From: Clostridia bacterium
GTDB taxonomy: Bacteria; Bacillota; Clostridia; Oscillospirales; CAG-272
DNA: 64,000 nucleotides
Direction: 5' to 3'
Assembly: GCA_017503285.1 (NCBI GenBank)
Contig: JAFVTH010000005.1
Coordinates: 50,793-114,792 of the forward strand
Position 1 is the stretch's first letter. Each line of letters begins with the position of its first letter. The position numbers and the translations under genes are program-made. Shown piece by piece: positions 44,392-51,618 of the stretch. The notes beneath the pieces were generated by a model, which ran no database searches, was not told where the DNA came from, and saw only the letters and a list, made by a program, of their open reading frames with translations.

Positions 44392-46761
44392 ATGTACAAC
44401 GTAATCAAACGTGATGGCAAAATCGTAGACTTTAACATTAAGAAAATCAGCGATGCCATTTCACAAGCATTTGACGCTTGCCAAAAGCAATACAACCAGG
44501 ATGTTATCGACTTTCTTGCATTGAAGGTTACTGCTGACTTTGAGCCAAAGATTGAAGATGGCAAAATTTCAGTTGAGCATATTCAGGACAGCGTTGAGTC
44601 CGTTCTCATTAAAGCCGGATACGATGATGTTTCCAAGGCGTACATCATTTACCGTCGTCAAAGAGAAAAAATCCGTAACATTAACGCAACAATGGTTGAC
44701 TACAAGGCAATCATTGACAACTACCTAAACATTAACGACTGGAGAGTTAAAGAAAACTCCACAGTTACCTACTCTGTTGGTGGTCTTATCCTTTCCAACT
44801 CCGGTGCTGTTACTGCTAACTACTGGCTCTCTGAGGTTTATGACGACGAAATTGCTCAGGCTCACAGAAACGCAGATATCCACATCCACGACCTTTCAAT
44901 GCTTACAGGCTACTGCGCAGGCTGGTCCTTAAAGCAGCTTATCCAAGAGGGTCTTGGCGGCGTTACCGGTAAGATTACCTCTGCTCCTGCATCTCACCTT
45001 TCCACACTCTGCAACCAAATGGTTAACTTCCTTGGCATTATGCAGAACGAGTGGGCAGGCGCACAGGCATTCTCATCCTTTGACACATACCTCGCTCCCT
45101 TTGTAAAGGTTGATAACCTTTCATATAAAGAGGTTAAGCAGTGCATTCAATCCTTTATTTACGGTGTTAACACTCCTTCTCGTTGGGGTACACAATCTCC
45201 ATTTACAAACATTACACTTGACTGGACTGTTCCTAACGACCTTGCAGAGCTTAACTGTATCGTTGGCGGTAAGGAGCTTGACTTCAAGTATAAGGATTGT
45301 AAGGCTGAAATGGATATGATCAACAAGGCGTTTATCGAGATTATGATCGAGGGTGACGCAAATGGTCGTGGCTTCCAATACCCAATCCCAACATACTCCA
45401 TCACAAGAGATTTTGACTGGAGCGAAACAGAAAACAACAAGCTTCTCTTTGAAATGACCGCTAAGTATGGTACACCTTACTTCTCCAACTATATCAACAG
45501 TGATATGGAGCCAAGCGACGTTCGTTCAATGTGCTGTCGTCTAAGACTTGACCTTCGTGAGCTTAGAAAGAAGTCCGGTGGCTTCTTCGGTAGTGGTGAG
45601 TCCACAGGCTCTGTTGGTGTTGTTACAATCAATATGCCAAGAATTGCTTACCTTGCTAAGGATGAGGCTGATTTCTATGCTCGTCTTGACAGACTCATGG
45701 ATATCTCTGCTCGTTCACTTAAGGTTAAGAGAACTGTTATTACAAGACTTCTTGATAATGGTCTTTACCCATACACAAAGAGATACCTGGGCACATTCAA
45801 TAACCACTTCTCCACAATCGGTCTTGTTGGTATGAATGAGGCTTGTCTCAATGCAAACTGGATTAGAAAGAACCTTACCGAGGAAGAGGCTCAAAAGTTT
45901 ACAAAGGACGTACTCAACCATATGAGAGAGCGCCTTTCTGACTACCAAGAAAAGTATGGCGACCTTTACAACCTTGAGGCTACTCCTGCTGAATCCACAT
46001 CCTTCCGTCTTGCTAAGCACGACGTTAAGCACTATCCGGAAATCATTACCGCTGCTAAGGATGATGCAACAAAGACTCCTTACTACACCAACAGCTCACA
46101 CCTTCCTGTTGGCTACACAGAGGATATCTTTACAGCTCTTGATATTCAAGATGAGCTTCAGACACTTTACACATCAGGTACAGTATTCCACGCATTCCTT
46201 GGCGAGAAGCTTCCTGACTGGAAGGCTGCTGCTAACCTTGTTAGAAAGATTGCTGAAAATTATCGTCTACCATACTACACAATGTCCCCAACATACTCCG
46301 TTTGTAAGACACACGGTTATATCTCCGGTGAGCATTACAGATGCCCAGAGTGTTACTCCGTTACCGAGGTTTACAGCCGTATTACCGGTTACTATCGTCC
46401 TGTTCAAAACTGGAACGACGGTAAGGCACAGGAGTACAAGGACAGACTTGTATATGATATTTCCAAGTCCACTCTTAAAAGAGATGGCAAGCCGGTTGAG
46501 GAAAAATCTTGCGACTGCTGTGAAAGCGCAGTAAGCGACGCAATTTATCTCTTTACAACTGCTACATGTCCAAACTGTAAGGTTGCTTGCGCTTTGCTTG
46601 ACAAGGCCGGCGTTAAGTACGAAAAGCTACTCGCTAACGAAAATGCTGAGCTTGCTACCTCCTTCGGTATTAAGCAGGCACCTACACTTGTTGTAGTTAA
46701 GGGTGGCGAGGTTGCCAAGTTCACAGGCGTTTCCGATATTAAGAAATACTTGGGTGCTTAA
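44392..46761 (+). CDS. nrdD: Anaerobic (class III) ribonucleoside-triphosphate reductase fused to a thioredoxin-like domain
   Basis: The 789 residues contain an N-terminal ATP-cone (residues 1-95, YNVIKRDGKIVDFNIKKIS), the ten-stranded barrel with the finger-loop cysteines in SMCCRLRLD, a zinc site (CKTHG and CPEC) and the glycyl radical site at about Gly666 (SRITGYYRPVQNW). After that comes an extra domain of about 75 residues, with IYLFTTATCPNCKVACALL and QAPTLVVVKGG, a glutaredoxin/thioredoxin fold with active site CPNC at 726-729. The enzyme reduces NTPs to dNTPs without oxygen. The fused redoxin and the adjacent trxB suggest a thiol-dependent type and not formate. Confidence 0.95.
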   Translation: MYNVIKRDGKIVDFNIKKISDAISQAFDACQKQYNQDVIDFLALKVTADFEPKIEDGKISVEHIQDSVESVLIKAGYDDVSKAYIIYRRQREKIRNINATMVDYKAIIDNYLNINDWRVKENSTVTYSVGGLILSNSGAVTANYWLSEVYDDEIAQAHRNADIHIHDLSMLTGYCAGWSLKQLIQEGLGGVTGKITSAPASHLSTLCNQMVNFLGIMQNEWAGAQAFSSFDTYLAPFVKVDNLSYKEVKQCIQSFIYGVNTPSRWGTQSPFTNITLDWTVPNDLAELNCIVGGKELDFKYKDCKAEMDMINKAFIEIMIEGDANGRGFQYPIPTYSITRDFDWSETENNKLLFEMTAKYGTPYFSNYINSDMEPSDVRSMCCRLRLDLRELRKKSGGFFGSGESTGSVGVVTINMPRIAYLAKDEADFYARLDRLMDISARSLKVKRTVITRLLDNGLYPYTKRYLGTFNNHFSTIGLVGMNEACLNANWIRKNLTEEEAQKFTKDVLNHMRERLSDYQEKYGDLYNLEATPAESTSFRLAKHDVKHYPEIITAAKDDATKTPYYTNSSHLPVGYTEDIFTALDIQDELQTLYTSGTVFHAFLGEKLPDWKAAANLVRKIAENYRLPYYTMSPTYSVCKTHGYISGEHYRCPECYSVTEVYSRITGYYRPVQNWNDGKAQEYKDRLVYDISKSTLKRDGKPVEEKSCDCCESAVSDAIYLFTTATCPNCKVACALLDKAGVKYEKLLANENAELATSFGIKQAPTLVVVKGGEVAKFTGVSDIKKYLGA

Positions 46762-46764
46762 TTT

Positions 46765-47667
46765 ATGTTTGATATTATAGTGATCGGCGGTGGTCCTGCG
46801 GGGCTTACCGCCGCCCTATATGCTCGTAGGGCGAATAAAACCGTGTTGGTTATCGAAAAGGAAGCCTTTGGCGGACAGATAACCCACTCCCCTAAGGTTG
46901 AAAACATCCCCGGCTTTATTGAGCTTTCCGGTAATGAGTTTGCCGACAAGCTCCTTACACAGGCTATGGAGCAGGGGGCTGAAATTGAGGTTGCCGAGGT
47001 AACTGAAATTATCGACGGAGCTACTAAGGTTGTTGTAACCGATAGCGGTAGCTTTGAGTGTAAGACTGTTATCGTTGCAACCGGTGCAAAGCACAGGCTT
47101 CTCGGTCTTGAGCGCGAAACCGATTTTATCGGAAACGGCATATCCTTCTGCGCTGTTTGTGATGGCGCATTTTACGAGGGTAAGGAGGTTGCTGTTATCG
47201 GTGGCGGTAACTCTGCTCTCCAAGAGGCACTTATGCTTTCAGAGCTTTGCAAAAAGGTTACAGTTGTTCAAAACCTTGACACTCTAACAGGCGAAAAGAA
47301 GCTTCAAGAGCTTATTTACAAGCGTGAAAACATTGAGGTTATCTGTGGCGCACTTGTTAAGGAGCTAAAGGGCGAGGACGAGCTTTCATCCATTGTTATT
47401 GAGGGCAAGGACCAAAAAACCGAGCTTAAAATTGACGGTATGTTTGTTGCAATCGGTCTTGTACCACAAAACGATTTTGCAAGAAATGTAATTCCTCTAA
47501 ATAAATATGGCTACGCACTTGCAGACGAAAGCTGTAATGTTGACGTTGACGGCATTTTTGTAGCAGGCGACTGCAGACAAAAAAGAATACGCCAGGTTGT
47601 TACTGCAGCTGCTGACGGCGCTACTGCTGCCTTGGCTGCTTGCGACTATATTGATAGCTTAAAATAA
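46765..47667 (+). CDS. trxB: Thioredoxin-disulfide reductase
   Basis: The 300-residue flavoprotein has the FAD loop IIVIGGGPAGLTAAL, the redox-active pair in FCAVCDGAF (C129 and C132), the NADPH loop VIGGGNSALQEAL and the C-terminal FVAGDCRQKRIRQVVTAAADG. It follows nrdD by three bases, so both are made together. It probably supplies electrons from NADPH to the CPNC redoxin fused to NrdD. Confidence 0.93.
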   Translation: MFDIIVIGGGPAGLTAALYARRANKTVLVIEKEAFGGQITHSPKVENIPGFIELSGNEFADKLLTQAMEQGAEIEVAEVTEIIDGATKVVVTDSGSFECKTVIVATGAKHRLLGLERETDFIGNGISFCAVCDGAFYEGKEVAVIGGGNSALQEALMLSELCKKVTVVQNLDTLTGEKKLQELIYKRENIEVICGALVKELKGEDELSSIVIEGKDQKTELKIDGMFVAIGLVPQNDFARNVIPLNKYGYALADESCNVDVDGIFVAGDCRQKRIRQVVTAAADGATAALAACDYIDSLK

Positions 47668-47668
47668 G

Positions 47669-47697
47669 AAAAAGACGGACACGTGTCCGTCTTTTTT
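47669..47697. terminator. Perfect palindromic bidirectional terminator
   Basis: AAAAAGACGGACAC (47669-47682) and its exact complement (47683-47696). It serves trxB on the plus strand and overlaps the stop of the XRE gene on the minus strand. The same sequence recurs at 48834-48861. Confidence 0.85.
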
Positions 47698-47911
47698 AGT
47701 TCAAAGGCTTTGGTGTTGCTACAAGACCGGCTAAGTAGTCAAGAGAAACATTGTAAAATCTTGCAAGCGTTATTAAATGGTGCAAGGGAATTTCCTGCAT
47801 ACCGCTTTCATACCTTGCGTATTGCTGACGCTTTATACCCAGTATGGTTGCAATCTCCTCTTGGGTTTTATCGCTATCCTCGCGCATATCCTTGATTCTA
47901 TAATTTTGCAT
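47696..47911 (-). CDS. XRE-family helix-turn-helix regulator (71 aa)
   Basis: A 71-residue single-domain HTH_3 protein: KTQEEIATILGIKRQQYARY is the helix-turn-helix (residues 15-34), followed by ESGMQEIPLHHLITLARFYN. A short C-terminal tail ends with the stop inside the shared terminator. It is a close paralogue of the gene immediately upstream, with most positions conserved. The pair are probably co-transcribed regulators of the divergent gene and of themselves (inference). Confidence 0.88.
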   Translation of the reverse strand: MQNYRIKDMREDSDKTQEEIATILGIKRQQYARYESGMQEIPLHHLITLARFYNVSLDYLAGLVATPKPLN

Positions 47912-47919
47912 AGATACCT

Positions 47920-48150
47920 CTACCTTTTAATGCGGTCAAGAGGCTCTGGAAACTGAATAAGACCCACAATATAATCTATTGTAACATTATAAAATCTCGC
48001 AAGCTTAATTACATGGTGTAGTGGAATTTCTTGCACCCCACTTTCATATCTTGCATATTGTTGTTGCTTCATACCAAGGAGCTGAGCAATGTCTGCTTGG
48101 CTTTTGTCGTTGTCCTCACGCAAATCACGCAAGCGCTGGTAGTAGTACAT
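47920..48150 (-). CDS. XRE-family helix-turn-helix regulator (76 aa)
   Basis: The product starting at the ATG at 48150, after GGAGGGA, is 76 residues. The recognition region is KSQADIAQLLGMKQQQYARY, and it shares QEIPLHH.IKLARFYNV with its neighbour. The frame extends further upstream, but those residues overlap the intergenic operator region and have no ribosome binding site. It probably represses from the TACAAC-type sites between it and the plus-strand gene at 48287. Confidence 0.88.
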   Translation of the reverse strand: MYYYQRLRDLREDNDKSQADIAQLLGMKQQQYARYESGVQEIPLHHVIKLARFYNVTIDYIVGLIQFPEPLDRIKR

Positions 48151-48190
48151 TTTCTCCCTCCTATTATAGCTTTCTAAAAAAATTATATAA

Positions 48191-48238
48191 TACAACTTTT
48201 GTGTTGTACTTGAATTACAACTTAAAAATTGTTATAAT
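48191..48238 (+). promoter_or_regulatory. Promoter with TACAAC/GTTGTA half-sites
   Basis: TTGAAT (48210-48215), a 17-base spacer and TATAAT (48233-48238) form the promoter of the 82-residue gene. TACAAC (48191-48196), GTTGTA (48203-48208) and TACAAC (48216-48221) are regularly spaced at 12-13 bases. They are plausible operator half-sites for the XRE regulators. Confidence 0.65.
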
Positions 48239-48286
48239 ATATTATGTGCAATTAAAAATTGTAACAGCACTACAAAGGAGAAAACC

Positions 48287-48535
48287 ATGTCAGATTACAT
48301 CAGAGAATTATTCAGAGAGCTATATTCCGGAAGAATTGAAAACCAAGCCATCATAGAAAAAAGCGCACAGGTTTACGAAGCTAAAAAAAAGCTTTTTGCA
48401 GAAAAAATAAACAAGGAGCTTTTTGCAGAATACGACGACCTTGTGACGGAGCTTTGCAATATGTATAACGAGGAGTATTTTGTAAGAGGCTTCAAAATAG
48501 GTGCAAGGCTTACTAAGGAAACGTTTGAAAAATAA
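48287..48535 (+). CDS. DUF6809-like small helical protein
   Basis: The 82-residue product is helical and charged (MSDYIRELFRELYSGRIENQ, then AKKKLFAEKINKELFAEYDD and EEYFVRGFKIGARLTKETF). The pattern resembles the DUF6809 family of Clostridia, which is often next to XRE regulators. Function is unknown. It is preceded by AAAGGAG and is divergent from the two XRE genes, with candidate operators between. Confidence 0.65.
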   Translation: MSDYIRELFRELYSGRIENQAIIEKSAQVYEAKKKLFAEKINKELFAEYDDLVTELCNMYNEEYFVRGFKIGARLTKETFEK

Positions 48536-48551
48536 ATCCCTGCTATAGCTT

Positions 48552-48773
48552 TCGGTGGGAGATACGCCCCTGCCCTACGGGGTGCATTATTTATCGTTCT
48601 TCGGGTGGTCTTTCGCAGGGTGGGTTTTGTAACATTGTTGCGGGCAGTCGAGGACGCCTGCCCCTACGGAGGGTATGAGGGCGTTTTACGTTTTTTCGGG
48701 CGGATATAGAATCCGCCCCTACGATGGTTGGCAAATACATAATTCTCGGTGGGAGATACGCCCCCGTCCTACG
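48552..48773. repeat. Cluster of four short hairpin repeats ending in CCTACG or CCCTACG
   Basis: There is no gene between 48536 and 48833. Two near-identical 28-base repeats (48552-48579 and 48746-48773) begin TCGGTGGGAGATACGCCC. Two further hairpins begin CGGGC (48641-48668 and 48697-48723), for example CGGGCGGAT with its complement ATCCGCCC. All end in CTACG. Such units are scattered in gut Firmicutes genomes as far as I recall, and their function is unknown. Confidence 0.7.
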
Positions 48774-48833
48774 AGCATCTATTTTATTCTTCGTTTAATG
48801 TGCATTGTTGCCTATTTTGATTATGAAAGCAAA

Positions 48834-48862
48834 AAAAAGACGGACACGTGTCCGTCTTTTTT
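48834..48862 (-). terminator. Second copy of the palindromic terminator, ends the TIR gene
   Basis: AAAAAGACGGACAC (48834-48847) and its complement (48848-48861), identical to 47669-47696. It lies just after the stop codon of the TIR/TPR gene on the minus strand. Confidence 0.85.
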
Positions 48863-48863
48863 A

Positions 48864-51506
48864 TTACATTTGTTGTAAAACCGTGTTTAGGTTAGTGCGA
48901 TAAGAGTAGTTATTTGGGTTGAGTGCTACAAGCTTTTTGTAGGATGCTGCCAGCTTTGGTAGCATTGCTCTGTCGCCTGTTAGGTAGTAGATGCCACCCT
49001 GTGCAAGGGCAAGGGGTATAAATACCTGCTCCTGTGAAAATTTTGCGCTTAGCTTTTCCAAAAAGGCTGTTGCTTTTTTATAATAGGATAGTGCCTCGTG
49101 GTACTTTTCCAGCTCCTCAAGCAGGCTGCCCATAACAACATATGTACCGCCAAGCTCTAATTTGTCCTCAAAGGTGTCTGTTATCCTTGATAGCTCCTCG
49201 TAGCCGGAAATTGCCTTTTCAAAATATGGCTCTGCACTTTTGAAGTCGCCCTTTTCCTTGTAAAGACAGGCTATGTTGTTATATGCAAGGGTCAAATCTC
49301 GCTTTCCCCATAGCGCATCGGTGCTTTTTCTTATTTTCTCCCTTATTTGTATGCTCTTTTTGTGATATTGCAGGGAAAGGTCTGTCTTTCCTGTTTCGGA
49401 ATAAAGGCTGGCTATGTTGTTATAGGAGATGCCAAGATTTCTTTCATCCTCTAAAACCCCAACCTCCTTAACAAGTGTCTCACAAATCGCCATATTTTTA
49501 AGGTAATATTTCTCGCTTTGGCTATAATTGCCCTCATCCTGACAGGTGGCAGCCATATTGTTATATGCGGTTGCCAGCTCTCTTTTGGAGTACGGTGTGC
49601 CTGTTTCCTGTGCAAGCCTTTCAAAAATCTTAAGTGCCTTTTCAAAATATGCTTTGCCCTGGGCTGACCTGCCTTGATAATTATAAAGCTCTCCAAGGTC
49701 GTTGTTGGCTATGGCAAGGTTTTCAAGGGCTATAACAGAGCCAAACTCTCTTACGCTACTTTCCGAAACCTCTATACATTTCTTGAAGTAGCCCTCGGCA
49801 ACGCTGAACTGACCTGCTGCGCGCCAAATTGACGCCCTTTTATTATAGGCAATGGAAAGGCTGTTTCTAACATCGTCCTCTCCCTTAATTTTTATAGCCT
49901 GCAAGTAGTAGTCGATTGCTGTGCTATAGCTGTTTTCCGCATCGTTTAGCCTGCCCTGTCCTATGGCAATCTCGCCAAGGCTGGCGTGGCTGTTTGCAAG
50001 CTCATATAGGTTATAGTAGTCGGAAAGGTCGTCTGCGCCGTCCATTGCCAAGGTTTTTCTGTTTTGCTCCCTTATTTTTAGGCTATCTGCGTAGCAGGCT
50101 TTTGCGTCCTTTAGCTTGCCCGACTTCATATAAATTCTGCCAAGGGTATCAATAAGTCTGCCGAGCAAAATACTGCAGGCAAGGGACATTTCGCTCCTTT
50201 TGCCCTTGCATTTTGCAATCGCTTGGCGGCACGCCTTAATGCCCTCCTTGCAAATGGCAATCGCCTTGCTTACCTTTCCTAAGGTATTTTGAGCAGAGCC
50301 AAGGCGCATACAGGAATCCGCATAGTCAAACAGGCTGTCTGCGTCCTTTTTAGACTTGTAAATCTGCTTTGCGCACTTTACTGCCCTTTCAAGCCACTTT
50401 ACCTCAAGGGTGTAATCTCTTTTAACGCCCTCTCCGTTGTGATAAATATCTGCCATTTTCAAAACAGCCTCAAAGACGCCTGCGTTGGCAGAGGACTCAA
50501 TTAAGGAGCGCGCCCTCTGTGGGTCAATCTCAACATCAACACCGCTAAGATACGCAAGACCGATTAGATAATCGTGATCCGGATCTCCTGCCTTTGTCAT
50601 ACGGCTAACGCCCTCTAAGGCTTTTTCAATTGCCGCATCAAGCGCACTCTCATCCCTTGCGTCTACCTTTGGTGGGATGCCGCTGTACTGCTCCTTGAGG
50701 AGCTTGAAATCTGTTTTTACAAGCTCCGCCGGGAGAATTTTCTTGTTTGATTTCTTTGCCATTGGGTATTCCACAGAGGAAACATAGTTTTGCTCATTTA
50801 CCAAATTCGGTGTTACTACCAGGGCAAACATTTTACTCTTTCCAAGGGCTGTTGATATTGCATCGCTAAAGCTCTCGCCGGGCACTAAAAACTCATCATA
50901 CCAAATTGCCATATCTCGGCAGTTTTGGTTTTTATGTATAAGGCGCATAAGGTCGGCTGCGTGCTTTCTGTCCTTTTTACGATAGCTTAAGAAAATATAG
51001 CCGTCAAAGGAATCTCTTATTTTCTTCGCAGTTTCATCCCCTACCAAAACAGAGGAAACAAATCTTTTTAGCTTATCCTCGTAGCTAATGGCAGTTTCGT
51101 CCTTGGACCTTTTATCAAGGTACTGGGCATTTCCAAAATACTCCTTATAAAGGCTGAACAGCGGCGCGCTTGTTTCCTCGCAGAAGATTGGCAGGATTGG
51201 AATATGCTTGCTTTCTGCAAAGGGCAAAGCCATATCACGGGCAAAGGACGGCTTTGACAAAAATCTTTCCGTAACAGGGAAAACCATAAGGTTTATCGAG
51301 GAAAAGTCAAGCTCCAGCTCGGACTCCTTTTTCGGTACGCCCTTAAAGTCGCTTATAAAATATATTGTGCAGTCGCTTATCTTAAAAAGCTCATTTGTGA
51401 TGGTGTTAAAATATAGCTCCTGGTCCTGTGGGTGGCACATAAAAAGTACCCTTGGCTTGCCCTGTGGCTTGGAGCCTCCTCTTGTTTGATAGCTTAGGTA
51501 TGACAT
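48864..51506 (-). CDS. Double TIR-like, Sel1 and TPR repeat protein
   Basis: The 880 residues from the ATG at 51506 (AGGAG eight bases before) form four blocks. Residues 19-150 look like a divergent TIR or SEFIR domain (RVLFMCHPQDQELYFNT, DCTIYFISD, HIPILPIFCE). Residues 168-270 are a clear TIR domain (DGYIFLSYRKKDRKHAADL, IWYDEFLVPGESF, SSVEYPMAKK; E246 is the likely catalytic Glu). Residues 290-380 hold Sel1-like repeats, and 380-880 hold about ten TPRs. No membrane segment or NTPase is seen. TIR domains with repeats act in NAD-cleaving immunity or scaffolding. It stands alone with its own promoter. Confidence 0.85.
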   Translation of the reverse strand: MSYLSYQTRGGSKPQGKPRVLFMCHPQDQELYFNTITNELFKISDCTIYFISDFKGVPKKESELELDFSSINLMVFPVTERFLSKPSFARDMALPFAESKHIPILPIFCEETSAPLFSLYKEYFGNAQYLDKRSKDETAISYEDKLKRFVSSVLVGDETAKKIRDSFDGYIFLSYRKKDRKHAADLMRLIHKNQNCRDMAIWYDEFLVPGESFSDAISTALGKSKMFALVVTPNLVNEQNYVSSVEYPMAKKSNKKILPAELVKTDFKLLKEQYSGIPPKVDARDESALDAAIEKALEGVSRMTKAGDPDHDYLIGLAYLSGVDVEIDPQRARSLIESSANAGVFEAVLKMADIYHNGEGVKRDYTLEVKWLERAVKCAKQIYKSKKDADSLFDYADSCMRLGSAQNTLGKVSKAIAICKEGIKACRQAIAKCKGKRSEMSLACSILLGRLIDTLGRIYMKSGKLKDAKACYADSLKIREQNRKTLAMDGADDLSDYYNLYELANSHASLGEIAIGQGRLNDAENSYSTAIDYYLQAIKIKGEDDVRNSLSIAYNKRASIWRAAGQFSVAEGYFKKCIEVSESSVREFGSVIALENLAIANNDLGELYNYQGRSAQGKAYFEKALKIFERLAQETGTPYSKRELATAYNNMAATCQDEGNYSQSEKYYLKNMAICETLVKEVGVLEDERNLGISYNNIASLYSETGKTDLSLQYHKKSIQIREKIRKSTDALWGKRDLTLAYNNIACLYKEKGDFKSAEPYFEKAISGYEELSRITDTFEDKLELGGTYVVMGSLLEELEKYHEALSYYKKATAFLEKLSAKFSQEQVFIPLALAQGGIYYLTGDRAMLPKLAASYKKLVALNPNNYSYRTNLNTVLQQM

Positions 51507-51536
51507 ATTATTATCTCCTTTTGGCTTTATACTAAA

Positions 51537-51565
51537 ATTATAGCATTTAGTAACAAAAAGTTCAA
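51537..51565 (-). promoter_or_regulatory. Promoter of the TIR/TPR gene
   Basis: On the minus strand, TTGAAC (51560-51565), a 17-base spacer and TATAAT (51537-51542). Confidence 0.75.
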
Positions 51566-51577
51566 TGGCAAAAAAGA

Positions 51578-51607
51578 AAAAAGCCAAGGGCTAACCCTTG
51601 GCTTTTT
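51578..51607 (-). terminator. Rho-independent terminator of the purine permease gene
   Basis: AAAAAGCCAAGGG (51578-51590) and CCCTTGGCTTTTT (51595-51607) pair around CTAA, with a T run on the minus strand. Confidence 0.85.
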
Positions 51608-51618
51608 GCTTATAAAAA

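Noticed and set aside
48864-51506. Known TIR defence system such as Thoeris
   Set aside because: No ThsA-like SIR2/SLOG partner, STING, or Argonaute-related gene is adjacent, so the protein cannot be placed in a named system.
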